A DNA stretch of 18,783 nt from Firmicutes bacterium UBA5010 (lineage in GTDB: Bacteria; Bacillota; Clostridia; Tissierellales; Sedimentibacteraceae): positions 90,018-108,800 of the forward strand of contig DGYI01000025.1 in the NCBI GenBank assembly GCA_002396645.1. Direction: 5' to 3'. Positions 1 through 7,073 of the stretch are shown here, piece after piece (position 1 is the stretch's first letter; each line of letters starts with the position of its first letter). Below the pieces are notes generated by a model. That model saw nothing but the letters and a program-made list of their open reading frames with translations, searched no databases and was not told the DNA's origin. The translations under genes were made by a program, and so were the position numbers.

Positions 1-97
1 AAGGGAAATACAGTATTTAAGCGTATAATATATTATACAAAATAAGACAGCTGTTTTTGTATAAAAACAATGAAGTATAAAAATATTTACACCATAA

Positions 98-249
98 GCA
101 AATATTTTCAATACTTGCACATGAATATTGATAATATTTGCGGGTAAATGTTTTCAATGTCTATATGCAACTATTTTCAATAATTACACGCAATTATCTT
201 ATGCTAAATTATTGAAAATAGTTGCGTGTAGATTATTGAGAACATTTAA
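98..249. repeat. 23-bp-phased repeat array, motif GCAAATATTTTCAAT
   Basis: Six related copies of a 15-bp motif are seen. Three are direct (98-112, 144-158, 167-181) and three inverted (127-141, 211-225, 235-249). The direct copies start 46 and 23 bp apart, so they sit on a 23-bp register. The segments starting at 121 and 190 are partly degenerate versions of the same unit. Because copies occur in both orientations, several perfect or near-perfect inverted repeats arise; 98-112 pairs with 127-141 with one mismatch. The array may be a cluster of regulator sites or a small repeat element. Nothing in the sequence decides which. Confidence 0.8.
145..248. promoter_or_regulatory. Nested palindrome / alternative-pairing leader before spo0A
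   Basis: A perfect 19-bp stem is formed by GCAACTATTTTCAATAATT at 167-185 and its complement at 207-225. It is flanked by an outer 14-bp stem with one mismatch (145-158 with 235-248). A competing pairing also exists: 185-197 (TACACGCAATTAT) can pair with 218-230 with one mismatch, which would disrupt the main stem. If transcribed, this leader lies just upstream of the spo0A ribosome binding site at 309-314. A role as an RNA switch is inference; a DNA-binding site cluster is equally possible. Confidence 0.55.
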
Positions 250-320
250 TTATGGGTAAATATTAATATAAATTTGGTTTGTTAAAATATGACAAAACCT
301 TAAATTATGGGGGGATATTA

Positions 321-1115
321 ATGGAAGAAAGAGTTAAAATTGTTATCGCAGACGATAATAAAGAGTTTAGAGGAGTTTTAAAAGATTTTTTGTCATCAAA
401 GAACATGTTTGATATTGTTGCAATGGCAGATGATGGTATTAAAGCTGTTCAAGCGGTAGAAAGATTTGAACCGGACATTTTAATACTTGACATAATTATG
501 CCTCATTTAGACGGATTAGGTGTTCTTGAAAAGCTTCACAAAACTGATTTGAAAAAATTTCCGAAGGTAATTATATTATCTGCCGTAGGGCATGATAAGA
601 TTACTCAAAGAGCAATCAATATGGGTGTTGACTATTATATAATTAAGCCTTTTAATTTTGATTCGTTCTCGGAAAGATTGTTACAAATTTCAGGATTTGA
701 AACATCTAAGATGCATTCAAGAAGCAGAGAAATGATTTATAATGAAAGTGCAGAAAAAGAGCTTAGCTTAGAAGCTAAAATAACTGAAATATTAAGAGAG
801 ATAGGTGTTCCTGCTCACATAAAAGGATATCAATACCTAAGAACATCAATAATAGAAGTTGTAAACAATATAGAACTTCTTGGAGCAATAACAAAAGAAT
901 TATATCCGGGCATTGCTATAAGATATTCAACAACAGCAAGCAGAGTAGAAAGAGCAATTAGACACGCTATTGAGGTTGCATGCAACAGAGGTAAGCTTGA
1001 AACAATCAATAGTATCTTTGGATATACTATACATAATAATAAGGGTAAACCAACAAACAGTGAATTCATTGCTATGATAGCTGATAAACTTAGATTGGAG
1101 CAAAAAGCATCATAG
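321..1115 (+). CDS. spo0A: Stage 0 sporulation protein A, response regulator
   Basis: Master regulator of entry into sporulation: a phosphorelay-driven transcription factor that binds 0A boxes in DNA. Residues 5-125 form a receiver domain with acidic pocket D11/D12, phospho-acceptor D57 (in LILDIIMP), S87 and K109 (IIKPF). The C-terminal DNA-binding domain (about 150-264) carries the family-specific SRVERAIRHAIE recognition segment and ends with the very conserved KPTNSEFIAMIADKLRLE. Length is 264 residues, as usual. The ATG at 321 is chosen because GGGGGG (309-314) precedes it and MEERVKIVIADD matches the family start; an in-frame TTG at 279 would add 14 unlikely residues. It is followed 23 bp later by the Nudix gene. 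Identification is near certain. Confidence 0.98.
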   Translation: MEERVKIVIADDNKEFRGVLKDFLSSKNMFDIVAMADDGIKAVQAVERFEPDILILDIIMPHLDGLGVLEKLHKTDLKKFPKVIILSAVGHDKITQRAINMGVDYYIIKPFNFDSFSERLLQISGFETSKMHSRSREMIYNESAEKELSLEAKITEILREIGVPAHIKGYQYLRTSIIEVVNNIELLGAITKELYPGIAIRYSTTASRVERAIRHAIEVACNRGKLETINSIFGYTIHNNKGKPTNSEFIAMIADKLRLEQKAS

Positions 1116-1138
1116 AATGATTTACAAGGAGGATAAAG

Positions 1139-1660
1139 TTGAACAAAGAAATTACTGTTAATAGTGAAAAAATATTTGAAGGCAAAATAATAAATTTAAG
1201 AGTAGATACAGTTGAATTGCCGAATAAAAAGTATGCTAAAAGGGAAATTGTAGAACATAAAGGCGCTGCAGCAATTGTAGCTATTGATAATGATGAAATT
1301 ATTTTAATAAAGCAGTATCGCAAGGCAGTTGAGGACTTCTTATATGAAATACCTGCCGGAAAACTTGAGTTAAATGAAGATCCGTTAAACTGTGCTAGCA
1401 GAGAGCTTATTGAAGAAACAGGTTATTGCGCAAATAGGATTGAAAAATTAACAGAATTTTATACTTGTCCTGGATTTAGCAATGAAAAGATACATTTATA
1501 CAAAGCAACTGAACTAAAGCAAGTAGGAAATAATTTAGATGAAGATGAGTTTATAGAAGTAGTAAAAATTAGCATTGATGAAGCAAAAGAAATGATAAAT
1601 CAAAATAAGATTCTTGATGCAAAAACACAAATTGCAATATTGTATATTGATAAAAAATAA
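1139..1660 (+). CDS. nudF: ADP-ribose pyrophosphatase, Nudix family
   Basis: Predicted cytosolic hydrolase that splits ADP-ribose (and perhaps other ADP-sugars) to AMP and ribose-5-phosphate. The full Nudix box is present at residues 74-96: G74, E80, then RELIEETGY, fitting GX5EX7REUXEEXGU exactly. The preceding EIPAGKLE and the downstream TCPGF segment, with its proline after the box, are typical of the ADP-ribose pyrophosphatase subgroup. Length is 173 residues. The start is TTG, because there is no ATG before the Nudix box and AAGGAGG (1126-1132) lies 6 nt upstream. The gene sits between spo0A and a spoIIM-like gene; nudF-spoIIM-xerD-deoB is a conserved order in Firmicutes. Substrate specificity is inferred from the subgroup motifs. 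Confidence 0.9.
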   Translation: MNKEITVNSEKIFEGKIINLRVDTVELPNKKYAKREIVEHKGAAAIVAIDNDEIILIKQYRKAVEDFLYEIPAGKLELNEDPLNCASRELIEETGYCANRIEKLTEFYTCPGFSNEKIHLYKATELKQVGNNLDEDEFIEVVKISIDEAKEMINQNKILDAKTQIAILYIDKK

Positions 1661-1709
1661 AAATAAAGATAAACGAAAATAATTGCATTAAGATAAATAT
1701 GTAGTAATT

Positions 1710-1760
1710 AATCCTTCTGTACAAGCATAAAATTAATAAAGCTTTGCAGGAGGATTTTTT
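1710..1760 (+). promoter_or_regulatory. Terminator-like hairpin that sequesters the spoIIM SD
   Basis: The left arm 1710-1726 (AATCCTTCTGTACAAGC) pairs with the right arm 1741-1756 (GCTTTGCAGGAGGATT). This gives 16 base pairs, two of them G-U, with one bulged C at 1722 and a 14-nt AT-only loop. The 3' arm contains the AGGAGG Shine-Dalgarno of the next gene (1748-1753) and runs directly into TTTTTT (1755-1760), immediately before the ATG at 1761. The same structure could therefore stop transcription or hide the ribosome binding site. I see no obvious ligand-binding aptamer upstream. Pairing is read from the sequence; function is inference. Confidence 0.6.
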
Positions 1761-2309
1761 ATGAATAAAAATTTGCTGTTTCTGTTTTTTTTGTTGATTT
1801 TATCGCTCATAATATCAGCTTTGATTTTTTATTTTATAGGACAAGGCAATATGCTTCAATCTATAAAAATAAATTATGAAAGTATAAAAGAATACGATTT
1901 TTTAAAGTTATTTTTAGAAATTCTTAAGAAAAATATTATATATTTTATAATAATAATATCTTTAGCATTCCTTGGGTTTTCTTACACAATATACACAGTG
2001 TTTTCTTTGACAGCTATAATCTATGGAATTTCAATGATTTGTTTTACAAAAATAGTGTATTATGACAAATTGTATTTTATACTTAATTTCACAGAATATT
2101 TAATATATTTTCCTATTTTGTTTTATTTCACTTATATGTCGCTTATATTATCAAAATATATTAAAAATGTAAAAAAAATAAAGACTAACTCGAAAAAAAT
2201 TGATATAATAGTTAAAGACTATATAAGGCTATCTGCTATATCTGTATCATTGATTATAGTATATTCCTTGATTCATAGTTCATGGATACATCTGATTCTT
2301 TTGATGTAA
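1761..2309 (+). CDS. spoIIM: SpoIIM-like stage II sporulation membrane protein
   Basis: A 182-residue, very hydrophobic protein with about five membrane segments: residues 4-27, 58-76, 77-96, 105-131 and 154-182. A Lys-rich loop at 132-150 separates the fourth and fifth. SpoIIM is a membrane component of the engulfment machinery (with SpoIID and SpoIIP) that remodels peptidoglycan at the septum. The call rests mainly on size, topology and position between nudF and xerD, where spoIIM lies in Bacillus and many clostridia; sequence resemblance by eye is moderate. The SD AGGAGG (1748-1753) is 7 nt from the ATG but is embedded in a hairpin. It is slightly shorter than the usual ~200 residues. An unrelated membrane protein is the alternative. 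Confidence 0.68.
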   Translation: MNKNLLFLFFLLILSLIISALIFYFIGQGNMLQSIKINYESIKEYDFLKLFLEILKKNIIYFIIIISLAFLGFSYTIYTVFSLTAIIYGISMICFTKIVYYDKLYFILNFTEYLIYFPILFYFTYMSLILSKYIKNVKKIKTNSKKIDIIVKDYIRLSAISVSLIIVYSLIHSSWIHLILLM

Positions 2310-2334
2310 ATAAATCATAAGGTGCTTGGTTGAA

Positions 2335-3225
2335 ATGGAGAAAATAGTTGATAGTTATAAAAATAAATTGATAACAAAAAAACTTAGTGAAAATACAATT
2401 AATTCGTACATAAGTGATATAAAGTCATTTATATCGTATGTAGAAGCAGAGTATAATGAGCTATATTCTAATGTTAAAAAAACTCAGATATTGACTTATC
2501 TCGTTGACATGCAAAAAAAGGGAAAAAGTTCTTCAACTATAGCCAGAAATATTTCTTCTCTTAAAAGTTTTTATGATTATTTGCGAGAAGAAAAAATTGT
2601 TTCTGAAAACCCCACTCAAAGCATTCACAGCCCTAAGCATATAAAAAAAATTCCTTCAGTGCTTACTGAAGACGAGGTAGTTAAGCTTATGAATTTGCCT
2701 GATATCGGTACTTTTAAAGGGAGCAGAGACAGTGCAATACTTGAGCTTTTATATTCCTCGGGTATAAAAGTTACAGAACTGATAAATATTAAACTAAATG
2801 ATATAGTATTTCATGCTTCGATTATACGCATAAACGGAGGAAATGAAAAATCAGTTCAGTTCAGAGCTGTTCCGATAGGAAGTATTGCTTTAAATGCAAT
2901 AAATAATTATATAAGCAATTTTAGGGTATATAAGAGTAAAGAGGAATCTGATTATTTGTTTATTAATAACAGCGGAGAGCCTCTTACAAGACAGGGAGTA
3001 TGGAAAATACTCAAATATTATGAAAAAAAGCTTGAAATAAATCATGAACTTTCGCCGCAAATTTTGAGAAATTCATTTGCGGTTCATTTACTCAATAACG
3101 GTGCGGATATAGCATCAGTACAAGAATTAATGGGACATAAAAATATAAATGCAATGCAGAATTATTTGCAGGCAACAGAACAAAAATCGCTCGAAACGTT
3201 TAAAAGTTCACATCCAAGAGCGTAG
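2335..3225 (+). CDS. xerD: XerD-family tyrosine recombinase with altered active site
   Basis: Tyrosine recombinase family: residues 1-95 form the SAM-like core-binding domain and 105-296 the catalytic domain. XerD resolves chromosome dimers at dif with XerC. The C-terminus NNGADIASVQELMGH followed by a SHPRA ending is distinctive for XerD. The active site is unusual. The first catalytic Arg is Lys (K145, in SSGIKVTEL, normally GLRVSEL). The His of HxLR is Gln (Q242, in SPQILRNSF), and the following RH is RN (N246). The beta-hairpin Lys is not evident in RINGGNEKSV. R245, H268 and the nucleophile Y277 remain. The start is the ATG at 2335 with AAGGTG (2319-2324); an in-frame TTG at 2326 lacks room for an SD. 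It is uncertain whether the protein is catalytically competent. Confidence 0.85.
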   Translation: MEKIVDSYKNKLITKKLSENTINSYISDIKSFISYVEAEYNELYSNVKKTQILTYLVDMQKKGKSSSTIARNISSLKSFYDYLREEKIVSENPTQSIHSPKHIKKIPSVLTEDEVVKLMNLPDIGTFKGSRDSAILELLYSSGIKVTELINIKLNDIVFHASIIRINGGNEKSVQFRAVPIGSIALNAINNYISNFRVYKSKEESDYLFINNSGEPLTRQGVWKILKYYEKKLEINHELSPQILRNSFAVHLLNNGADIASVQELMGHKNINAMQNYLQATEQKSLETFKSSHPRA

Positions 3226-3250
3226 AAAAAAGAAGTATAAGGAGAAAAAA

Positions 3251-4426
3251 ATGATAAACAGAGTAATATTAATAGTTTTGGATAGCGTTGGCATCGGAGA
3301 GCTTCCGGATGCACACTTATTTGGTGATGAAGGAAGCAATACAGTAAAAAATATTTATAAAGGTATTGAAGGCTTTAAACTGCCCGGTTTAGAGCAGCTT
3401 GGATTATTAGGGATAGAAGGTCTCAGAGATTTAAGTACAAAGAATGAAAAATATTTTGCATCTTATGGAAGAGCATCAGAAAAATCTATGGGAAAAGATA
3501 CTACAACAGGACATTGGGAGATGAGCGGTATTGTTTTGCCTAAAGCATTTCCTACATATTCAAACGGATTTCCGATTGAAGTTATAGAAGAATTTGAAAA
3601 AAGAACAGGAAGAAAAGCTATAGGAAACTGTGTAGCTTCGGGTACCGAAATCATACAAAGACTAGGCGATGAACATGTTAAAGACGGAGCATTTATAATT
3701 TACACATCTGCAGACAGTGTGTTCCAGATAGCAGCACATGAGGAGGTTGTGCCTCTTGAAGAATTATATAAGGCATGCCAGACAGCAAGAGAAATACTTC
3801 AGGGAGAGCATGGAGTAGGACGTGTAATAGCAAGGCCTTTTGTCGGAAAATCAGGAGACTATAAAAGAACTGAAAACAGGAGAGATTTTTCACTGGAACC
3901 TATAAAAGATACTATGCTTGACTTTATATCGAGAGAAGGAAAAATGGTATACGCTATAGGTAAAATAGAGGACATATTTGCTAACAAAGGCATAACTAAA
4001 GCAAAGCATACTAAGAATAATCAAGAAGGAATAGATGCTACAATTGAAGCTATAAAGGAAGAATCATCAGGTCTTATATTCACTAACCTGGTTGATTTTG
4101 ACATGCTTTACGGACATAGAAATGATGTAGTCGGATATGGAAATGCATTAAAACATTTTGATGATTATTTAGAGGAAATAAAATCTTCGCTAAGAGATGA
4201 TGATGTTATGATAATTACCGCAGACCACGGCTGTGATCCTTCAACTCCAAGCACGGATCATTCAAGAGAATATATTCCTGTTTTATTCTATGGCAATAAA
4301 ATTAAGGAAAATAACGATTTTGGAACACTTGATACTTATGCTTGTATAGGAAAAACTATACTTGATATGTTTAATATTGATAATAATATAGATGGATATA
4401 GCATTAAGGATAAACTTTTAAAATAA
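3251..4426 (+). CDS. deoB: Phosphopentomutase
   Basis: Interconverts (deoxy)ribose-1-phosphate and -5-phosphate, linking nucleoside phosphorolysis to central metabolism. It is an alkaline-phosphatase-superfamily metalloenzyme. Metal-binding and catalytic motifs are intact: VLDSVGIGELPDA at residues 10-21 with D11, the phospho-threonine region GKDTTTGHWE at 81-90, a NLVDFDMLYGHR segment, and ITADHGCDPSTPSTDHSREY near the C-terminus with its Asp and His ligands. Length is 391 residues, normal for the family. The ATG at 3251 has AAGGAG (3239-3244) 6 nt upstream and gives the canonical MINRVILIVLDS start. It lies 25 bp after xerD and 52 bp before pdp, which supplies its substrate, so the two are very likely cotranscribed. 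Confidence 0.97.
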   Translation: MINRVILIVLDSVGIGELPDAHLFGDEGSNTVKNIYKGIEGFKLPGLEQLGLLGIEGLRDLSTKNEKYFASYGRASEKSMGKDTTTGHWEMSGIVLPKAFPTYSNGFPIEVIEEFEKRTGRKAIGNCVASGTEIIQRLGDEHVKDGAFIIYTSADSVFQIAAHEEVVPLEELYKACQTAREILQGEHGVGRVIARPFVGKSGDYKRTENRRDFSLEPIKDTMLDFISREGKMVYAIGKIEDIFANKGITKAKHTKNNQEGIDATIEAIKEESSGLIFTNLVDFDMLYGHRNDVVGYGNALKHFDDYLEEIKSSLRDDDVMIITADHGCDPSTPSTDHSREYIPVLFYGNKIKENNDFGTLDTYACIGKTILDMFNIDNNIDGYSIKDKLLK

Positions 4427-4437
4427 AAAACTAATGG

Positions 4438-4453
4438 CTGGGGCGAAGCCCAG
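4438..4453 (+). other. Small GC-rich hairpin before pdp
   Basis: CTGGG (4438-4442) and CCCAG (4449-4453) can pair around GCGAAG, giving a short GC-rich stem-loop in the 52-bp gap between deoB and pdp, just upstream of the pdp SD. It stands out in very AT-rich DNA. There is no T-run, so it is not a standard terminator. It might be an mRNA stability or processing site, or chance. Confidence 0.35.
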
Positions 4454-4478
4454 GATTATGGAGAGGTGGTTATGTACT

Positions 4479-5813
4479 ATGCGTATGTATGATATTATAA
4501 ATAATAAAAAAGAAGGCAAGGTACTTACTAAAGAGGAAATTTGTTTTTTCGTTGAAGGCTATGTGAATAATGAAATACCGGACTATCAAGCTGCGGCCCT
4601 TTTAATGGCTATATGTTTTAATGATTTAAATATAGATGAAATATTCTATTTGACGGAGGCTATGATAAATTCGGGAGATACAATAGATTTAAGCAATGTT
4701 GACGGTATAACAATAGATAAGCACAGTACAGGAGGAGTAGGAGACAAAACCTCTTTAACCCTTCTTCCTATGCTTGCTGCCTGTGGACTGAAAGGCTCAA
4801 AGATGTCCGGCAGAGGACTGGGACATACAGGAGGAACCTTAGATAAACTGGAAGCTATTGAGGGTTTTAACATTAATATTTCTATGGATCAAGCCAATGA
4901 TATAATAAAGGAAAATAATTTTATCATATGCGGGCAGACACTAAATCTCGTACCTGCTGATAAAAAGCTTTATGCACTCAGAGATGTTACGGCAACCGTT
5001 GATAATATAGGTTTGATAGCGTCAAGCATAATGTCAAAAAAAATAGCATCGGGTGCTAAAAACATTGTTTTAGATGTTAAGCTTGGAAGCGGAGCATTTA
5101 TGAAAGACTTGGACAGTGCAATTAAACTGTCTGAAACAATGGTAAAAATCGGAGAAAGATTCGGCAAAAATATAAGGGCGGTCATAACCAATATGGATGA
5201 GCCTTTGGGCAAGGCTGTCGGAAATTCCATAGAGGTGATTGAGGCTATAGATACGTTAAAGGGCAGCGGACCTAAGGATTTTGAAGATTTATGCATATTT
5301 TTGTGTGCAAATCTTCTTGAGATGACAGGAATAGCAAGTTCGCTTGAAAACGGAGAACAGATTTCAAAAGAGATCATTGATTCTAAAAAGGCATTGAAAC
5401 GTTTTGAGAAATTTATAGAGCTGCAAAACGGTGACAGCAGAGTAGTAGATGAGTACAATTTATTCAAACAGCCTAAATATAAGAAAGATGTTCTTTCAGA
5501 AAATAGCGGATATGTATTTTCCGTTAATGCTGAAATGATAGGAAAGGCTTCACTTACAGCCGGTGCAGGCAGAGAGAAAAAAGAAGATAATATAGATTAT
5601 TCCGCAGGCATCTTGATTAATAAAAAGGTTAATGATAAAATCAAAGAGGGCGATGTTCTGGCGACAATTTATACAGACAATGAGAATAAAATCAAAGAAA
5701 TTGAAGCTGGAATTCAAAATGCCTTTATGATAAGTGACGATAAAAATGATAATGTTAAGCTTATCTATGGAATTGTCACAAAAAATGGATTTATTCCATA
5801 TAAGAACAACTAA
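4479..5813 (+). CDS. pdp: Pyrimidine-nucleoside phosphorylase
   Basis: Phosphorolysis of uridine, thymidine and deoxyuridine to base plus (deoxy)ribose-1-phosphate, which DeoB next door converts to the 5-phosphate. The phosphate-binding KHSTGGVGDKT (residues 81-91) and the family signature SGRGLGHTGGTLDKLE (110-125) are intact, as is the pyrimidine-binding segment ALRDVTATVDNIGLIASSIM with SKK following. The domain order is the standard one: helical alpha, alpha/beta, then a C-terminal domain with TAGAGREKKEDNIDYSAG. Length is 444 residues. The ATG at 4479 is chosen over an upstream in-frame ATG (4434) because MRMYDIIN is the family N-terminus and GAGGTGG (4463-4469) is well placed. Possession of the K81-D89 motif and gene context favour Pdp over strict thymidine phosphorylase. 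Confidence 0.96.
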   Translation: MRMYDIINNKKEGKVLTKEEICFFVEGYVNNEIPDYQAAALLMAICFNDLNIDEIFYLTEAMINSGDTIDLSNVDGITIDKHSTGGVGDKTSLTLLPMLAACGLKGSKMSGRGLGHTGGTLDKLEAIEGFNINISMDQANDIIKENNFIICGQTLNLVPADKKLYALRDVTATVDNIGLIASSIMSKKIASGAKNIVLDVKLGSGAFMKDLDSAIKLSETMVKIGERFGKNIRAVITNMDEPLGKAVGNSIEVIEAIDTLKGSGPKDFEDLCIFLCANLLEMTGIASSLENGEQISKEIIDSKKALKRFEKFIELQNGDSRVVDEYNLFKQPKYKKDVLSENSGYVFSVNAEMIGKASLTAGAGREKKEDNIDYSAGILINKKVNDKIKEGDVLATIYTDNENKIKEIEAGIQNAFMISDDKNDNVKLIYGIVTKNGFIPYKNN

Positions 5814-5849
5814 TAAAATATAAGTAAAAAATAATTATATGGAGGTAGT

Positions 5850-6329
5850 ATGAAGCAAACTAACTATTTGTCATGGGATGAGTATTTCATGGGTGTAGCT
5901 CTTTTGTCAGCCGGGAGAAGCAAAGATAATACAACACAGGTAGGCTCATGTATAGTCAATAATGAAAATAAAATTTTATCTGTAGGCTACAATGGAATGC
6001 CAAGAGGCTGCAATGATAATGACATGCCCTGGGAAAGAGAAGGCTCACCTTTGGAAACAAAGTACATCTATGTATGCCATGCTGAACTGAATGCAATATT
6101 AAACAACGACAGCGGTTCTTTGAAAGGTACCAGAATTTATACAACATTATTTCCATGTAATGAATGTGCAAAGGCAATAATACAAAGCGGTATATCAGAG
6201 GTTATATATTTTTCCGACAAATATGCTAACACAGATTCTACTGTAGCATCCAAAAAAATGTTTGATATGGTCGGAGTAAAATACAGACAGTATAATAAAA
6301 GTGAGAAAACTATACAACTAAGCTTATAA
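5850..6329 (+). CDS. dCMP deaminase (zinc-dependent cytidine deaminase family)
   Basis: Predicted to convert dCMP to dUMP, a route to dTMP synthesis. The zinc site is complete: CHAELNAI gives H77 and the proton-shuttle E79, and PCNEC (102-106) gives C103 and C106. The substrate-recognition segment VGYNGMPRGCND (45-56) is diagnostic of deoxycytidylate deaminase over tRNA or cytosine deaminases. Length is 159 residues, within the usual range. The ATG at 5850 follows GGAGGT (5841-5846). It lies 36 bp downstream of pdp in the nucleotide salvage cluster and is probably in the same transcript. It is related to the Bacillus comEB product, but I do not assign that name. Confidence 0.92.
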   Translation: MKQTNYLSWDEYFMGVALLSAGRSKDNTTQVGSCIVNNENKILSVGYNGMPRGCNDNDMPWEREGSPLETKYIYVCHAELNAILNNDSGSLKGTRIYTTLFPCNECAKAIIQSGISEVIYFSDKYANTDSTVASKKMFDMVGVKYRQYNKSEKTIQLSL

Positions 6330-6382
6330 AGTTTATATAAATAAACAAAGTTTATATACATAAACAAAGTTTATAAATAAAC
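6328..6382 (+). repeat. Three tandem 19-bp repeats after the dCMP deaminase stop
   Basis: The unit AAAGTTTATATAAATAAAC occurs at 6328-6346, again at 6347-6365 with one change (ATAAAT to ATACAT), and as a 17-bp version at 6366-6382. The first copy begins inside the dCMP deaminase stop codon. Each unit contains GTTTAT and ATAAAC, so it is itself an imperfect palindrome; the last extends to an 8-bp perfect stem AAGTTTAT/ATAAACTT (6367-6384). Slippage-prone tandem duplication in a non-coding gap is the simplest reading; a weak terminator or regulator site is possible. Confidence 0.8.
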
Positions 6383-6412
6383 TTGGCTTAATTACAAAAG
6401 AGGAGTGATTTT

Positions 6413-6994
6413 TTGAAGTACATTTTTTTAGGGTATCTTGCATTGTATTGGACTATTTGGCTGCATGAATTAGGTCATTCATACATGTATAAAAAGTACG
6501 GGTGTAAGAAAGAGAGCTTTATAAAGGTTAAAGTACCCTTTACCTTGTTTTTTTCAACACCTGAGCCTATAGATTCAGAAAAAGCTAAAAGCTTAAACAA
6601 AAAACAAATTTTCTACATAAGCATAGCAGGTGTTATGGTAAATATTGTTTTAGGTATAATTTGCGGATTATCGCTGATAATTTTCCCTATAACAAGTGAA
6701 GCTAATCTGATTTTATTATATTCATTTGCTGTTTTTAATTTTACGGAAGCAGCAACTTATTTGGTCATAAATAATTTATCCTTGGCAAGCGATATGAAAG
6801 GGGTTGCAGATTACAATCCAAAGCTTAGAATACCTGCATTTTTTATAGGACTTGCTTCTATAGCCTCAATTGTTTACTTATTGTACACAGCTCCGTTAAC
6901 AATGGCGAAGCCTATAGCTATAATAGCTGTTTTAATAGCGTTATCTATGTCTGTAGGACGAATAATTTTTGAAAAAAAACAAGCTGCAAATTAA
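6413..6994 (+). CDS. Small M50 (site-2 protease-like) membrane metallopeptidase
   Basis: A 193-residue integral membrane protein with the zinc motif HELGH (H18, E19, H22) in the first membrane segment. This is typical of M50 intramembrane proteases such as SpoIVFB. The second conserved region is represented by SIAGVMVNIVLG (70-81, like GPxxN). A possible third zinc ligand is D127 in ASDMKG, replacing the usual NPDG-type segment. Hydrophobic stretches lie at about 1-19, 66-92, 98-122, 141-160 and 166-185. The TTG start at 6413 is needed: the next ATG (codon 24) would delete HELGH, and AGAGGAG (6399-6405) is well spaced. It sits between the deaminase and dacF. Substrate is unknown. A function in sporulation or signalling would be guesswork. 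Confidence 0.75.
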   Translation: MKYIFLGYLALYWTIWLHELGHSYMYKKYGCKKESFIKVKVPFTLFFSTPEPIDSEKAKSLNKKQIFYISIAGVMVNIVLGIICGLSLIIFPITSEANLILLYSFAVFNFTEAATYLVINNLSLASDMKGVADYNPKLRIPAFFIGLASIASIVYLLYTAPLTMAKPIAIIAVLIALSMSVGRIIFEKKQAAN

Positions 6995-7019
6995 ATTTGT
7001 AAATTGAATATTTAGATTG

Positions 7020-7073
7020 AATATGGATATTATACTTAAAAAGGAGGTCTTTTATGAGAAAAATATCCATATT
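7020..7073 (+). promoter_or_regulatory. Inverted repeat enclosing the dacF SD and start codon
   Basis: AATATGGATATT (7020-7031) and its perfect complement AATATCCATATT (7062-7073) form a 12-bp stem. The 30-nt loop contains the dacF SD AAGGAGGT (7041-7048) and ATG (7054-7056). The 3' arm is in codons 4-7 of dacF and is followed by TTTT. The stem is AT-rich, so stability is modest. It might present or restrict the ribosome binding site, or be a binding site in DNA. Pairing is seen; effect is inference. Confidence 0.45.

Larger units (their letters stand above)
1..320. other. Non-coding leader upstream of spo0A
   Basis: No credible gene is seen in this stretch. It starts with a perfect 16-bp palindrome GTATAATATATTATAC at 23-38 and a small ACAGCTGT palindrome at 47-54 followed by TTTTT, which could be the end of an upstream transcript. 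From about 98 to 249 it holds a set of related 15-bp motifs in both orientations, described separately. A weak sigma-A-like pair, TTGAGA (237-242) and TATTAA (261-266) with an 18-bp spacer, is the best promoter guess for spo0A. I do not see a convincing 0A box (TGTCGAA-type) or sigma-H promoter. Confidence 0.6.

Noticed and set aside
98..249. CRISPR array before spo0A
   Set aside because: Units are in both orientations, diverged and adjacent at about 23 bp, without unique spacers or cas genes nearby.
3149..3250. N-terminal extension of deoB overlapping xerD
   Set aside because: The extra 34 residues are Lys/Arg-rich and unlike DeoB; ATG 3251 has a well-spaced AAGGAG and the family N-terminus.
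4970..5467. 165-codon open frame on the - strand inside pdp
   Set aside because: It is wholly within the intact pdp gene, lacks an SD and has serine/leucine-rich composition typical of an antisense shadow frame.
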